Shown: positions 44,975 to 54,362, counted from the first letter of the stretch. The stretch is DNA of 64,000 nucleotides from Streptomyces halstedii (GCA_000720535.1 JOAZ01000017.1:310001-374000); one strand, 5' to 3'. Numbers and translations are program-made. The notes: generated from the sequence alone by a model not told the origin.

Positions 44975-46723
44975 GTGACAGATGGCCTCGAAATAGCCCT
45001 TCAGAAGCGTGCTGATCTCGATCGGTACGGATCCAACAAGCGACTGCTGCTCGCGCTGCAACTGATGCTCGACATCGAGGATATCGACACGGTTGCTGCC
45101 ACATCGCTGACTGACCATCCCAACGACAAGTCATGCGATCTGCTCTACATTGATCGCGGTTCTGGCCGAGTTGTCCTCGCTCAAGGATACGAGTCCGAGA
45201 ATACTGCGAAGTTGCAGGCGCCTGCGAGGAAGGCTGCTTCTCTTCACCAGGCGGTCAATTGGTTGTTCAACAAGAGTGAGCCCGACGGGGTGCCAGATGT
45301 CCTGCGGGTTGCCTGGCGCGAACTTCATGATGCACTGGCGGATGATGTCATTGGGCATGTTGCGATTTGGTACGTGCATAACCTTCCAGAGTCACAGCAG
45401 GTCATAGGAGAGCTCGAAGCGGCTCGCGACTCCGCATACGCGCAGTTGAGTCACGGCTACCAGGGCAAGAAATTCGAGGTCTCTTGCGAAGAGTTGGGTC
45501 GCGAGCGGCTGTCTGCCCATTACGAAAATTCACAGACCCCTATTCTGGTTTCGGATACGTTCACGATTGAGGTGCCGGGGGCGTTCGAGGAACGAGGCGA
45601 CCAGTGGACTGCTCTGTGTACGAGCGTACCGGTGAGCTGGCTGCATGAGCGCTTTAAGCAGCATGGTGCGGGGCTGTTCTCCTCCAACGTTCGTGACTAC
45701 TTGGGAAGCCGTCGCTCGCAGAGCAATATCAACAACGGCATCCAGGAAACAGTTCTGAAAGAACCGACGAACCTGTGGGCCTACAACAATGGCATCACTG
45801 CGCTGGTGCACGACTTTAGCTTTAGTGGCAGCACAGTTGAGATCACGGGGCTAGGTATCGTTAACGGCGCGCAGACCACTGGGGCGATCGGCTCGGTTCC
45901 GGCGGGAAATATTGGCCAGGAGAGTCACGTCCTTACCCGCTTCATCCGCTGCAGCGATCCCGAGACCGTCAAGAGCATCGTTCGTTTCAACAACCGGCAG
46001 AACCCCACGCAGGCATCGGACTTCCGTAGCAACGACGGTGTGCAGAGGCGGCTTGTACGCGAGTTTCAGCAGTTGGGGGTAGTCGGCTACAGCGGCGGCC
46101 GGCGCGGAGGCGCCGAGGATGTCATCCGCCGCCCAGGGGAGAACCATCTTTCCGCAGAGGTCGCGGCGCAGGCCCTTGCTGCCTTCCATGGAGAGTCTGG
46201 CGTGGCCTACCACGAGAAGAGCAAGATTTGGGAGCAGGACGGTATCTACAGCCGAGTCTTCCCTGAACGTGTCTCCGCCGAACACATCGTATTCGTCGCG
46301 AGCCTGCTGCGCGCCGTCGAGCTAGAGAAGGCGAAACTCGGGCGCATCGGGGCAGAGGCGCGGACTGAGGATGAGGTCGAGCTATTCGAGTGGTTTGGCC
46401 TGCGGGGGTCGATCATGCTTGCTGCGGAGGCCATCGGAGCCACGAGGGAGACGCTTGTCGGGGAAGCTGTCAGCGACCCCTACGTCCTGCGATTCAAGAA
46501 AAACGTATCTATGTCCGAGGCGGCTAAAGCGTGGGAGCCCATCGTGGAGTCGCTGTTGGCGTTCGCCCCAGGGCAACTGCGGGACCCTCTGGTGACATCG
46601 AGTCTGCGTAACCGGCAGGCGGTCGACACGGCGCTCCGCAACTTCCGCTCTCAGGTCGTGGCAGCACGCAAGCACAACCGAACAACCTACGAGCACTTTG
46701 TGGACCAGGTGATTTCTCGATAG
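44975..46723 (+). CDS. AIPR family (abortive infection phage resistance) protein
   Basis: A 582-residue protein with the AIPR signature (about residues 230-330): LFSSNVRDYLGSRRSQSNIN, then ETVLKEPTNLWAYNNGITAL and IVNGAQTTGAIG. The family is named after an abortive phage-infection gene. The remaining regions are helical. GTG 44975 lies 8-14 bases after a TAGCCT-like -10, suggesting a leaderless transcript. The C-terminus (TTYEHFVDQVISR) is complete. Together with the upstream protease it forms the cargo of the Tn7-like element and is a strong defence candidate. Confidence 0.85.
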   Translation: MTDGLEIALQKRADLDRYGSNKRLLLALQLMLDIEDIDTVAATSLTDHPNDKSCDLLYIDRGSGRVVLAQGYESENTAKLQAPARKAASLHQAVNWLFNKSEPDGVPDVLRVAWRELHDALADDVIGHVAIWYVHNLPESQQVIGELEAARDSAYAQLSHGYQGKKFEVSCEELGRERLSAHYENSQTPILVSDTFTIEVPGAFEERGDQWTALCTSVPVSWLHERFKQHGAGLFSSNVRDYLGSRRSQSNINNGIQETVLKEPTNLWAYNNGITALVHDFSFSGSTVEITGLGIVNGAQTTGAIGSVPAGNIGQESHVLTRFIRCSDPETVKSIVRFNNRQNPTQASDFRSNDGVQRRLVREFQQLGVVGYSGGRRGGAEDVIRRPGENHLSAEVAAQALAAFHGESGVAYHEKSKIWEQDGIYSRVFPERVSAEHIVFVASLLRAVELEKAKLGRIGAEARTEDEVELFEWFGLRGSIMLAAEAIGATRETLVGEAVSDPYVLRFKKNVSMSEAAKAWEPIVESLLAFAPGQLRDPLVTSSLRNRQAVDTALRNFRSQVVAARKHNRTTYEHFVDQVISR

Positions 46724-46841
46724 GGCAATTGAGTGCTGCCTGACCTGACCAACACTTGCCTAGGCGACGCAGATTAGGGTCCAATGATGTAGGTTTCTGA
46801 GGACGAGGAGTTTGAACTTCGCTGCGTCGTTGGGGCGGTTA

Positions 46842-47909
46842 TTAGGAGGTTTTGTAGTAACTGTCTCCATTCGGGAGAAGCGTGTGGGACATAAAGGGGT
46901 GCCAGGCACGCCTGAACACAGTGGCGAGGTGGCGGTGCGCGGTGAGTGCGTCGCCAGCTCGGTGGGATGGATTGAAGGCGCGGGCACGGACCTGCTGTGC
47001 GCGCTGTGTGGCGGCGCGCAGGGCTGATTTCCGGAGGTGATGCTTCGGGTCATGGACGCGGATCGGAGCGAGAGGCGGGCGCGGGGCCGTCATATTGGCC
47101 CAGTGGCTGATGGGGTCGTTTTCATGTTGGCCGTAGCGAGGGTTTCGTAGCCGTCGGGCGATCTCGGCGGTGAAGAGACGGCGGTCCCAGGCATTCCCTT
47201 GTGCTTGGTGTCTCCAGTAGGGCGATGAGAAGAGTGGGGCCAGGACGATGGCTTCGGGATAGACCGCGGCGCAAAGGCGAGCCACGGAGAAGGTCGTTTC
47301 GGCCGTGCCGGGAGGGATGAGGATGTTGGCCCGGCGGATCCAGTCCTGACGCACTTCGCCGTTCTCGTTCTCGGGGAGTGACCAGAGTTGGCCGCAGATA
47401 AGTATGGCGCTGAGGACCGCGTCGTAGGTGATGGCCCAGCCGTGGCGTTGGAGGATGCGCAGGTGTCGACGTTGTGCTTGGACGACTTCTGGAAGGGCGT
47501 CGAGGGGCGTGATGTGTCCGTCGGCGTCGGAGGGGCAGAGCCACAGCCGATGCCGGGCGCAGACGTAGCGGTGGTGCGGCAGGATCCTGGTGACTTCGCC
47601 GCCGGGGTGTTTGGCGTTGCAGTGGTGGCAGCCTGGTTGCGGCTGGTGGCGGAACATGGCCCAGTCGGGCTGTGGGGTGCGTAGTTCGGGCAGGGCTCCG
47701 GCGAGGGAATGGACTGTCCGGCCGGTGACGGCGGCGAGGCGCTCGGGGACGACGACGCGGCGCATGCCTCCGGAGGTTTCGCGTTCGGTGACGCACCGCC
47801 AGAGGGTGTTGATGTCGAGGCCGTGGAGGCGGGCTAGGCGGCCGATGTAGGAGGCAGCGATCTCGTGCTGTGCGGGCGGTACGGGGTCGGGTAGGCGGGG
47901 AAGGAGCAT
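46842..47909 (-). CDS. tniQ: TniQ family target-selection protein
   Basis: A 355-residue protein. The N-terminal TniQ domain begins with PDPVPPAQHEIAASYIGRLA, and the zinc-binding set is visible in GCHHCNAKHP and HHRYVCARHRLWLC (CxxC and CxxH type). TniQ/TnsD proteins choose the target and recruit TniB. ATG 47909 overlaps the TniB stop (TGATG). This is the last gene of the operon; no separate TnsE is present. Confidence 0.92.
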   Translation of the reverse strand: MLLPRLPDPVPPAQHEIAASYIGRLARLHGLDINTLWRCVTERETSGGMRRVVVPERLAAVTGRTVHSLAGALPELRTPQPDWAMFRHQPQPGCHHCNAKHPGGEVTRILPHHRYVCARHRLWLCPSDADGHITPLDALPEVVQAQRRHLRILQRHGWAITYDAVLSAILICGQLWSLPENENGEVRQDWIRRANILIPPGTAETTFSVARLCAAVYPEAIVLAPLFSSPYWRHQAQGNAWDRRLFTAEIARRLRNPRYGQHENDPISHWANMTAPRPPLAPIRVHDPKHHLRKSALRAATQRAQQVRARAFNPSHRAGDALTAHRHLATVFRRAWHPFMSHTLLPNGDSYYKTS

Positions 47910-48997
47910 CAGGCGATGCGCCTCCGGCGGGAGCGGGGTTTCTCCGGGGCTGTGAGGGCTTGGTAGCGTTCGGCGGCGTAGTCCACCGGAACTGACTCCA
48001 AAAGGTCTTCTGTGATGCGTTCGCTGCAGTCTTCGATGGCGAGCACGGCGGCGCCCCGGACGAGTTGCGACAGGCTGCCGATCATGCCGCCGGAGCGGTG
48101 GTAGAGGTATTCGCTCAGACCCGTCAGCGTTCCGGGCTGATGGTGGTGCAGCCGGAGCATGGACTCCAGGGTGCCAACTAGGGATTGCCAGGCTTTCCGG
48201 TCCGTCCCGGAGGCGTAGGAGAACGGGGCGGCGGGGATAACGGTGAACCGTCCGGCGATCTGGCGGCCGCGGGTGCCAGCGAACAGGCCCTGTGCCTCAA
48301 CATCGATGCCTGCGTAGGCGAATGTGGCGGGCAGCCGCTCGGCGAAGTACTTCAACTGGTCGGAGGCTTCGGCGCCGGTGCGGGTGGCGAGGTTCAGGTT
48401 GTGCAGCTCGTCGACCAGGACCAGGTCGACATGGACGTGAGCGCCGGTCGCGCAGACCGCGTTGACGACGTCGGTGATGTTGAAGCGGGTGGGGAAGTCC
48501 AGGCCGAAGAACCGGGCGAACTCCATGGCGAGCATCTTCGGTGTGGCGGCCGGCGGGACGGTGACATAGACGACCGGGAGCCGGGCGCGGTCGCGTGGGT
48601 GGCGCTTGCGGACCGCGATCTCGTGGGCCCGCCCGAGTTGGGAGAGGGCGGTGGTCTTCCCTGTGCCGGAGGCGCCGCTGATGATGACTCCCCGACGGGC
48701 GGAGATCTGCTGCCGGTTGAGCTGGATTAGGAGCCGTGAGGTGGCGATGACCTTCTGGATGGTCGGGGTGTTCACCAGCGGCAGGTCGGCGTGGTAGTTC
48801 CGGCGCGCGTCGTCGTGGTGCAGCTTCTCCTTCTCGGACAGGGCGGCCTGCCGGGCTGCGGTCAGCAACGGAGGCGGGGACGGTTTGTGCGCGACGAAGC
48901 GACGCCATCCCTCCTTCGTAGTCAGCGGGCTGTCCGGCGGCAGCTCCTGCCCCGTTGCCTGCTGCGGGACGAACGTGGTGCGGGAAGGCCTGTTCAT
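47909..48997 (-). CDS. tniB: TniB family AAA+ transposition ATPase
   Basis: A 362-residue TnsC/TniB ATPase. Walker A is GVIISGASGTGKTTALSQLG, and Walker B lies in VDLVLVDELHNLN. ATG 48997 overlaps the TniA stop (ATGA), with GAGAGGTGG upstream. It links the target protein TniQ to the transposase. Confidence 0.93.
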   Translation of the reverse strand: MNRPSRTTFVPQQATGQELPPDSPLTTKEGWRRFVAHKPSPPPLLTAARQAALSEKEKLHHDDARRNYHADLPLVNTPTIQKVIATSRLLIQLNRQQISARRGVIISGASGTGKTTALSQLGRAHEIAVRKRHPRDRARLPVVYVTVPPAATPKMLAMEFARFFGLDFPTRFNITDVVNAVCATGAHVHVDLVLVDELHNLNLATRTGAEASDQLKYFAERLPATFAYAGIDVEAQGLFAGTRGRQIAGRFTVIPAAPFSYASGTDRKAWQSLVGTLESMLRLHHHQPGTLTGLSEYLYHRSGGMIGSLSQLVRGAAVLAIEDCSERITEDLLESVPVDYAAERYQALTAPEKPRSRRRRIA

Positions 48998-51021
48998 AGC
49001 CACCTCTCGGCTTCTGCGTGGGCGTCGAAGACACCGAACGGCATCACCCGGGCCGGTTCGGTGCTGGAGTCGGGCGGGGCTGGTTCCGGGGCGGCGCGCG
49101 ATGCGGGCGGCCGGTGGGAGGCGGCTGCGACACGTGTGCGGCCGACGACCTTCGCAGTACGGGTGTCCGGGCCGTGCTCGGCGCGGGTCAGCAACTCGTC
49201 CAGGACCCGGGCGACCGCCGCTTCATTGGTGTCGTCCAGCCCGGCTTCGGCAGCCAGTCGGCGGGCGTGCTGCCAGGTGAAGTCCGCGAACGGCGCGTTC
49301 ACCAGCGGAAGATGCACCCAGGGGATGGTGACCCAGCCCCGCTGGGTGCGTACGAACACCTGAGACAGGTCGTAGGGGTCGTAGTGGATCTCCCAGAGAC
49401 CGCGCTTGGCTGCATGCCCAGAGTGCTGGCGCCGCAGAGGCCCCAACTCGGGGCTGTCGTAGGTGCGGTAGTTGATCCGGATGCCGTAGCCGTTGATGGC
49501 CCGCCAGGTCACCGGCAGCAGTTCCAGGTAGTCCTCACCGCGCAGGACCAGCGGCAGGTAGCCGCAGGCCGCGACCAGCGAGGTGTACTTGTCGTTCGGC
49601 GACATCGCCTTCTTCGGGCGGAACGGATCGCGCAGAGCATCGTGAGCTCTGGCTTGCCACCCGGCCAGCAGCCACTCATCCAGCAGGTCCTGGAGTTCGG
49701 GGACCGTCCAGATGGCCCGGTCCTCGATCCGTTCGCCGCGGCGGGAAACCTCCCGCCCTGTGTAGGCGGGAAGATGCTGGACGAACAGCGTGTTGATCGC
49801 GGAGAACGTCGCCTCCACGATGGCCTTGTCGGTCGGCGTGCGCGGACGTGCTCTCTGCACTGAGATGCCGAGCCGGTCGCAGGCCCGTACGAAGGTGTCG
49901 GAAATGAACACCTTGCCGCCGTCGATTACGACGGTGTCCGGCACGATCACCGGTTTCGCCGCGGCCTGCTCCATCCGGGCGTCCACGTCCAGCAACCGCA
50001 GGTGCGGCATGCGCGACGCTGCCATCCGCAGTGAGGCGGGCCAGCCGGGCCGCATAGGCTCGGGCACCAGCATCCGGGCCAGCAATAGCGAGGCGTCCAC
50101 CGCCTTGGTGCCCATCGGCCGCAGTACTGCGGCGCAGATCGTCCGCGTCGCGACGTCGACCGCGATCGTCAGATCCGCGCGGGCGGTCAGCCCGGAATCG
50201 AGCACCACCATCACATCCAGGGGGGTGGAGTCGATCTGCACTTGTTCCCCGGGGCGGTCGGCGAACGTCGGGGTGAACGGGCCTTCGGGTCGGTTCGCCG
50301 TCTGCCGCCGCGTGACGGCCGAGCCGAAGGTGTGCCTCCCCGTGGATAGCGCGTCGATCAGCTTGTAGAAGGTCCGCTGACTCGGCAGCGGCACCACCCC
50401 CTTGCCGTGGGTGGCCTCCACCAGCTTGACCACCCGGCGGATCAGTCGGGATCGGGTCCCTGTCGAGTTGCGCGTCTCCGCTTCCAGGGCCTCTTGGACG
50501 GCCGCGACCAGCCGAGCGTCCGCCCGCCCCGTAGCCTCCCAGGTCTGCGTCGCCCGTTGGTCCACCAGCCCCCAGACCCCTTGCCGGACGTAGCGCGACC
50601 GTCGGCTCTGCACGGTCCGAACGGTCACCCCCAGCTCTTGCGCCTTCGCGGCCATCCGCTCCATCAGCGAGAAGGCGGCTGGGTCATAGCCGAGGCGGGG
50701 TGGCGTGCCCGGCGCGGTGCCGGGCAGTAGCCCGGTCTCGACCTCCACCATGTGCTGTTCCCACTCGCGCGCCGCCTCCAGCACCGGCTCCGGCAACGTC
50801 GCCAGCAACCCGGACGGCTCCACCGCGGGCAGCGGCTCCGTGCCGATGACGGCGAAGTCCGGCGCCGCCATCAGATGCGACGCCAGCACCACCGATTCCG
50901 CCCCCGTCGCAGAGCGCAGCCGCACCGATGTGCCGGCGAGCGCCACCACCTGGTGATCCCCGTCGTCGTAGGCGACCCAGTCGCCAGGCCGCAGCACCGG
51001 CTTGCCCGGCCCTGGTGTCAC
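48994..51021 (-). CDS. tniA: TniA/TnsB family DDE transposase (Mu C-terminal type)
   Basis: A 675-residue transposase. Helix-turn-helix domains occur at about residues 100-200 (KAQELGVTVRTVQSRRSRYV). The RNase H-like catalytic core is visible: the first Asp in EQVQIDSTPLDVMVVLD, the second in PDTVVIDGGKVF and the Glu in TDKAIVEATFSAINTLF (DDE). The beta-barrel Mu C-terminal domain follows. GTG 51021 overlaps the TnsA stop (GTGA). Confidence 0.93.
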   Translation of the reverse strand: MTPGPGKPVLRPGDWVAYDDGDHQVVALAGTSVRLRSATGAESVVLASHLMAAPDFAVIGTEPLPAVEPSGLLATLPEPVLEAAREWEQHMVEVETGLLPGTAPGTPPRLGYDPAAFSLMERMAAKAQELGVTVRTVQSRRSRYVRQGVWGLVDQRATQTWEATGRADARLVAAVQEALEAETRNSTGTRSRLIRRVVKLVEATHGKGVVPLPSQRTFYKLIDALSTGRHTFGSAVTRRQTANRPEGPFTPTFADRPGEQVQIDSTPLDVMVVLDSGLTARADLTIAVDVATRTICAAVLRPMGTKAVDASLLLARMLVPEPMRPGWPASLRMAASRMPHLRLLDVDARMEQAAAKPVIVPDTVVIDGGKVFISDTFVRACDRLGISVQRARPRTPTDKAIVEATFSAINTLFVQHLPAYTGREVSRRGERIEDRAIWTVPELQDLLDEWLLAGWQARAHDALRDPFRPKKAMSPNDKYTSLVAACGYLPLVLRGEDYLELLPVTWRAINGYGIRINYRTYDSPELGPLRRQHSGHAAKRGLWEIHYDPYDLSQVFVRTQRGWVTIPWVHLPLVNAPFADFTWQHARRLAAEAGLDDTNEAAVARVLDELLTRAEHGPDTRTAKVVGRTRVAAASHRPPASRAAPEPAPPDSSTEPARVMPFGVFDAHAEAERWL

Positions 51022-51779
51022 CGCCGCACCCCCGCTGACACCAGCGAGAAGGCATGCAGTGGCACCGACACATCCGCTGTCAGCTCGTGCGACCACAGCA
51101 GGTGGAACAGCACCGGCAGCACCCTGATCGGGTCCCCCACCGAGGAGGCCCCGCCCATCAGCGGTTGTGGCTCGGAGTACGCCGCCAGCAGCTCGGAGGC
51201 CACCGGTTCCGGCCGGTGCCGGGGGTGGCGGTAGCCCGCCAGCCAGCGCACATTGCGCACCACGATCGCGTCTGGCGCACCCACTAGCCGGAACTCCCAC
51301 CCCACCTGAGAGCAGGCTGTCTGCGTGGCCTCAAACTTCGCCACATCCCGTGGCTTGCGCCGATCCGCCGGGCGGCAGTCGACCACCTCCGCCGTGCCGT
51401 CGTTACGGCGCGCGAAGTAGTCCGGCGCGTGCGAGACGCTCTTGCCCGCATCCGACCGCCAGAACAGCCAGAACGGCTGAGACGAGATCCCCACCACCGA
51501 CGGGTCGAAGTCCAGGAGCATCACGTGGTCGCGCTCCAGCCAGGACTCGTACCCGATGTGCCCGCCCACCGTGGACGACCACCACAGGCCCGGCAGGTGC
51601 CGCTGACCCTTGTACGACTTGAACGCGCGTACCGGCGCGGCGTCCTCGAACCGGACTGCCCAGGCATCCACCAGCGGGCGACGGAACCCAGACCCGTCCC
51701 GGTCGGCGTACGCGACTTCGAACCCCATCGCCGGCGGCCCGGAGGCACCGCCCGGCAGTACCCCTAACGAACCTGCCAC
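51018..51779 (-). CDS. tnsA: TnsA-like heteromeric transposase endonuclease
   Basis: A 253-residue TnsA-like protein. The catalytic-core pattern is YESWLERDHVMLLDF, SHAPDYFARRN and EVVDCRPADR, the E...D...(D/E)xK fold with Arg in place of the usual Lys. Having TnsA implies cut-and-paste transposition, in contrast to TnsA-less Tn5053-type elements. GTG 51779 starts the frame; ATG 51728 is a weaker alternative without a ribosome site. First gene of the four-gene operon. Confidence 0.85.
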   Translation of the reverse strand: MAGSLGVLPGGASGPPAMGFEVAYADRDGSGFRRPLVDAWAVRFEDAAPVRAFKSYKGQRHLPGLWWSSTVGGHIGYESWLERDHVMLLDFDPSVVGISSQPFWLFWRSDAGKSVSHAPDYFARRNDGTAEVVDCRPADRRKPRDVAKFEATQTACSQVGWEFRLVGAPDAIVVRNVRWLAGYRHPRHRPEPVASELLAAYSEPQPLMGGASSVGDPIRVLPVLFHLLWSHELTADVSVPLHAFSLVSAGVRR

Positions 51780-51800
51780 GACTCTCTAACACGAGCCCGC

Positions 51801-51859
51801 GACGAAAGGTCACTCTGCAAGACGAAAGGCCAGACGAAGGACGAAGCTGCAAAACGAAG
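51801..51859 (+). repeat. Right-end repeats, probable transposase-binding sites
   Basis: ACGAAAGG / ACGAAG units start at 51802, 51822, 51834, 51841 and 51854. The longer unit CTGCAA(G/A)ACGAA(A/G) occurs at 51815-51827 and 51847-51859, exactly 32 bp apart. They lie between the putative right terminus (51878) and the tnsA start and could also regulate the operon. Confidence 0.65.
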
Positions 51860-51883
51860 AGATCCATGTCAAAGGACAAGCAT

Positions 51884-51902
51884 TGAGTCTGCATAGCTCA
51901 AC
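51884..51902 (+). promoter_or_regulatory. HspR-type (HAIR-like) inverted repeat upstream of lon
   Basis: TTGAGT-N7-GCTCAA resembles the HAIR sequence CTTGAGT-N7-ACTCAAG, the HspR-binding repeat known upstream of lon and dnaK in Streptomyces. It lies about 20 bases upstream of the lon ATG and 5 bases from the transposon right end, so the transposon has cut into the lon promoter region. Confidence 0.7.
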
Positions 51903-51923
51903 TTGCCTGCTGAAGGGGAGATC

Positions 51924-54362
51924 ATGACTACTGAGTCCAACGCGTCCCGGACGTCCACCCCGATCGACCTGCCCGTGCTGCCCCTCGACGACGAGGTCGT
52001 GCTGCCGGGGATGGTGGTCCCGCTCGACCTGTCCGACGCGGAGGTGCGCGCCGCCGTCGAGGCCGCCCAGGCCGTCGCGCGGCCCGGCGGAGGCAAGCCC
52101 GAGGTGCTGCTTGTACCGAGGATCGACGGGAACTACACCGGGACCGGCGTCCTGGGCACCGTCGAACAGGTCGGCCGGCTCTCCGACGGCGACCCCGGTG
52201 CGCTCATCCGGGCCCGTGACCGCGTGCGGATCGGTGCCGGGACCAGCGGGCCCGGAAGCGCGCTGTGGGTGGAGGGCACCCGGATCGAGGTGCCCGTGCC
52301 CGGGCGGGGAGGACCCGTTCCTGGCTCCGCCGCCGAGCTGGTCAAGGAGTACAAGGCGCTCGCCACCAGCTGGCTGAAGAAGCGCGGCGCCTGGCAGGTC
52401 GTGGACCGCGTCCAGCAGATCGACGACGTCTCCGCCCTCGCCGACAACTCCGGGTATTCGCCGTTCCTGACCACCGCCCAGAAGGTGCGTCTGCTGGAGA
52501 CGGCCGACCCGGTCGCCCGGCTGAAGCTCGCCATCCAGTGGCTGAGCGAACACCTCGCCGAGCAGGACGTCGCCGAGTCCATCGCCAAGGACGTCCAGGA
52601 GGGCGTCGACAAGCAGCAGCGCGAGTTCCTGCTGCGGCGCCAGCTCGACGCCGTACGCAAGGAGCTCTCCGAGCTCAACGGCGACCCGGAGGACGAGTCC
52701 GACGACTACCGGGCCCGCGTCGAGGCCGCCGACCTGCCCGGGCACGTCCGTGAGGCCGCGCTCAAGGAGGTCGAGAAGCTGGAGCGGGCCTCCGACCAGA
52801 GCCCCGAGGGCTCCTGGATCCGGACCTGGCTGGACACCGTCCTCGAACTGCCCTGGACCGAGCGGACCGAGGACGCCTACGACATCAAGGGCGCCCAGGA
52901 GATCCTGGACGCCGAACACGCGGGCCTGGCGGACGTCAAGGAGCGCATCACCGAGTACCTCGCGGTGCGCAAGCGGCGTGCCGACCGGGGGCTGGGCGTC
53001 GTCGGCGGCCGGCGCGGCGGTGCCGTGCTGGCGCTGGTCGGCCCGCCCGGGGTCGGTAAGACCTCACTCGGTGAGAGCGTCGCCCACGCCATGGGCCGCA
53101 GGTTCGTCCGCGTCGCGCTCGGCGGTGTCCGGGACGAGGCGGAGATCCGGGGCCACCGGCGTACGTACGTCGGGGCGCTGCCCGGGCGCATCGTGCGGGC
53201 GATCAAGGAAGCCGGTTCGATGAACCCGGTCGTCCTGCTCGACGAGATCGACAAGGTCGGCTCGGACTTCCGCGGCGACCCCGCCGCGGCCCTGCTGGAG
53301 GTGCTGGACCCGGCACAGAACCACACGTTCCGGGACCACTATCTGGAGGTCGAACTCGACCTGAGCGACGTGGTGTTCCTGGCCACGGCCAACGTCCTCG
53401 AAGCCATCCCGGAGGCCCTGCTCGACCGCATGGACCTGGTCCGCCTCGACGGCTACACCGAGGACGAGAAGGTCGTCATCGCCCGTGACCACCTGCTCCC
53501 GCGCCAGCTGGAGCGGGCCGGACTGGAGGCGGACGAGGTGAGCCTGGAGGAGTCCGCGCTGCGCAAGCTGGCCGGCGAGTACACCCGGGAAGCGGGCGTA
53601 CGGAATCTGGAGCGGGCGGTCGCGCGGCTGCTCCGCAAGGTCGCGGCCCAGCACGAACTGGGCGACCGGGACCTGCCGTTCACGGTGACCGACGCCGACC
53701 TGAGGGGCCTGATCGGACGTCCCCACCACGTGCCCGAGTCCGCCCAGGACCCGGCCGAGCGCCGCACCGCGGTGCCCGGGGTGGCCACCGGTCTGGCGGT
53801 GACCGGAGCGGGCGGCGACGTGCTGTACGTCGAGGCGTCGCTGGCCGATCCGGAGACCGGGGCGTCCGGACTGACCCTGACCGGTCAGCTGGGCGACGTG
53901 ATGAAGGAGAGCGCGCAGATCGCCCTCAGCTTCCTGCGGTCGCACGGAGCGGAGCTGGAGCTTCCGGTCGCCGACCTCAAGGACCGGGGCGCGCACATCC
54001 ACTTCCCGGCGGGCGCGGTGCCCAAGGACGGCCCGAGCGCCGGTGTCACCATGACCACGGCGCTGGCCTCGCTGCTCTCCGGGCGGCTGGTCCGCACGGA
54101 CGTGGCGATGACCGGTGAGGTCTCGCTGACCGGGCGGGTGCTGCCGATCGGCGGCGTGAAGCAGAAGCTGCTGGCCGCGCACCGGGCGGGCATCACCACC
54201 GTGGTGATCCCCAAGCGGAACGAGGCCGACCTGGACGACGTCCCGGCGGAGGTCCTCGACACCCTGGAGGTCCACCCGGTCACCGATGTCCGCCAGGTGC
54301 TGGAGATCGCCCTGACCCCGGCCTCGGCCGAGACCGGGGAAAGGATCCCGGCCGCGGCGTAG
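51924..54362 (+). CDS. lon: ATP-dependent protease Lon
   Basis: An 812-residue Lon protease. The N-terminal substrate domain (LPVLPLDDEVVLPGMVVPLD) is followed by the AAA+ domain with Walker A GPPGVGKT and Walker B PVVLLDEIDK, and the protease domain with the catalytic Ser in PKDGPSAG and Lys in GGVKQKLLAA. ATG 51924 has AAGGGGAG upstream. In Streptomyces, lon is an HspR heat-shock regulon member; here its promoter upstream of about 51879 is transposon DNA. Confidence 0.97.
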   Translation: MTTESNASRTSTPIDLPVLPLDDEVVLPGMVVPLDLSDAEVRAAVEAAQAVARPGGGKPEVLLVPRIDGNYTGTGVLGTVEQVGRLSDGDPGALIRARDRVRIGAGTSGPGSALWVEGTRIEVPVPGRGGPVPGSAAELVKEYKALATSWLKKRGAWQVVDRVQQIDDVSALADNSGYSPFLTTAQKVRLLETADPVARLKLAIQWLSEHLAEQDVAESIAKDVQEGVDKQQREFLLRRQLDAVRKELSELNGDPEDESDDYRARVEAADLPGHVREAALKEVEKLERASDQSPEGSWIRTWLDTVLELPWTERTEDAYDIKGAQEILDAEHAGLADVKERITEYLAVRKRRADRGLGVVGGRRGGAVLALVGPPGVGKTSLGESVAHAMGRRFVRVALGGVRDEAEIRGHRRTYVGALPGRIVRAIKEAGSMNPVVLLDEIDKVGSDFRGDPAAALLEVLDPAQNHTFRDHYLEVELDLSDVVFLATANVLEAIPEALLDRMDLVRLDGYTEDEKVVIARDHLLPRQLERAGLEADEVSLEESALRKLAGEYTREAGVRNLERAVARLLRKVAAQHELGDRDLPFTVTDADLRGLIGRPHHVPESAQDPAERRTAVPGVATGLAVTGAGGDVLYVEASLADPETGASGLTLTGQLGDVMKESAQIALSFLRSHGAELELPVADLKDRGAHIHFPAGAVPKDGPSAGVTMTTALASLLSGRLVRTDVAMTGEVSLTGRVLPIGGVKQKLLAAHRAGITTVVIPKRNEADLDDVPAEVLDTLEVHPVTDVRQVLEIALTPASAETGERIPAAA

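Larger units (their letters stand above)
43237..51878. mobile_element. Tn7-like transposon (TnsA-TniA-TniB-TniQ) with defence-type cargo
   Basis: A four-gene transposition operon at the right end, protease and AIPR genes at the left, and composition lower in G+C than the host. The right end is put at 51878 because the last bases read GGACA (TGTCC inverted), as Tn7-type ends begin with TGT, and repeated transposase-site-like sequences lie just inside. The left end is uncertain (43.0-43.65 kb); I find no target-site duplication. No CRISPR array or Cas gene is present, so it is not a CRISPR-associated transposon. Confidence 0.7.

Noticed and set aside
46724-46841. Transposon left end just after the AIPR gene
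   Set aside because: No TGT end or repeated transposase sites there; the AIPR and protease genes share the element's lower G+C and fit as cargo.
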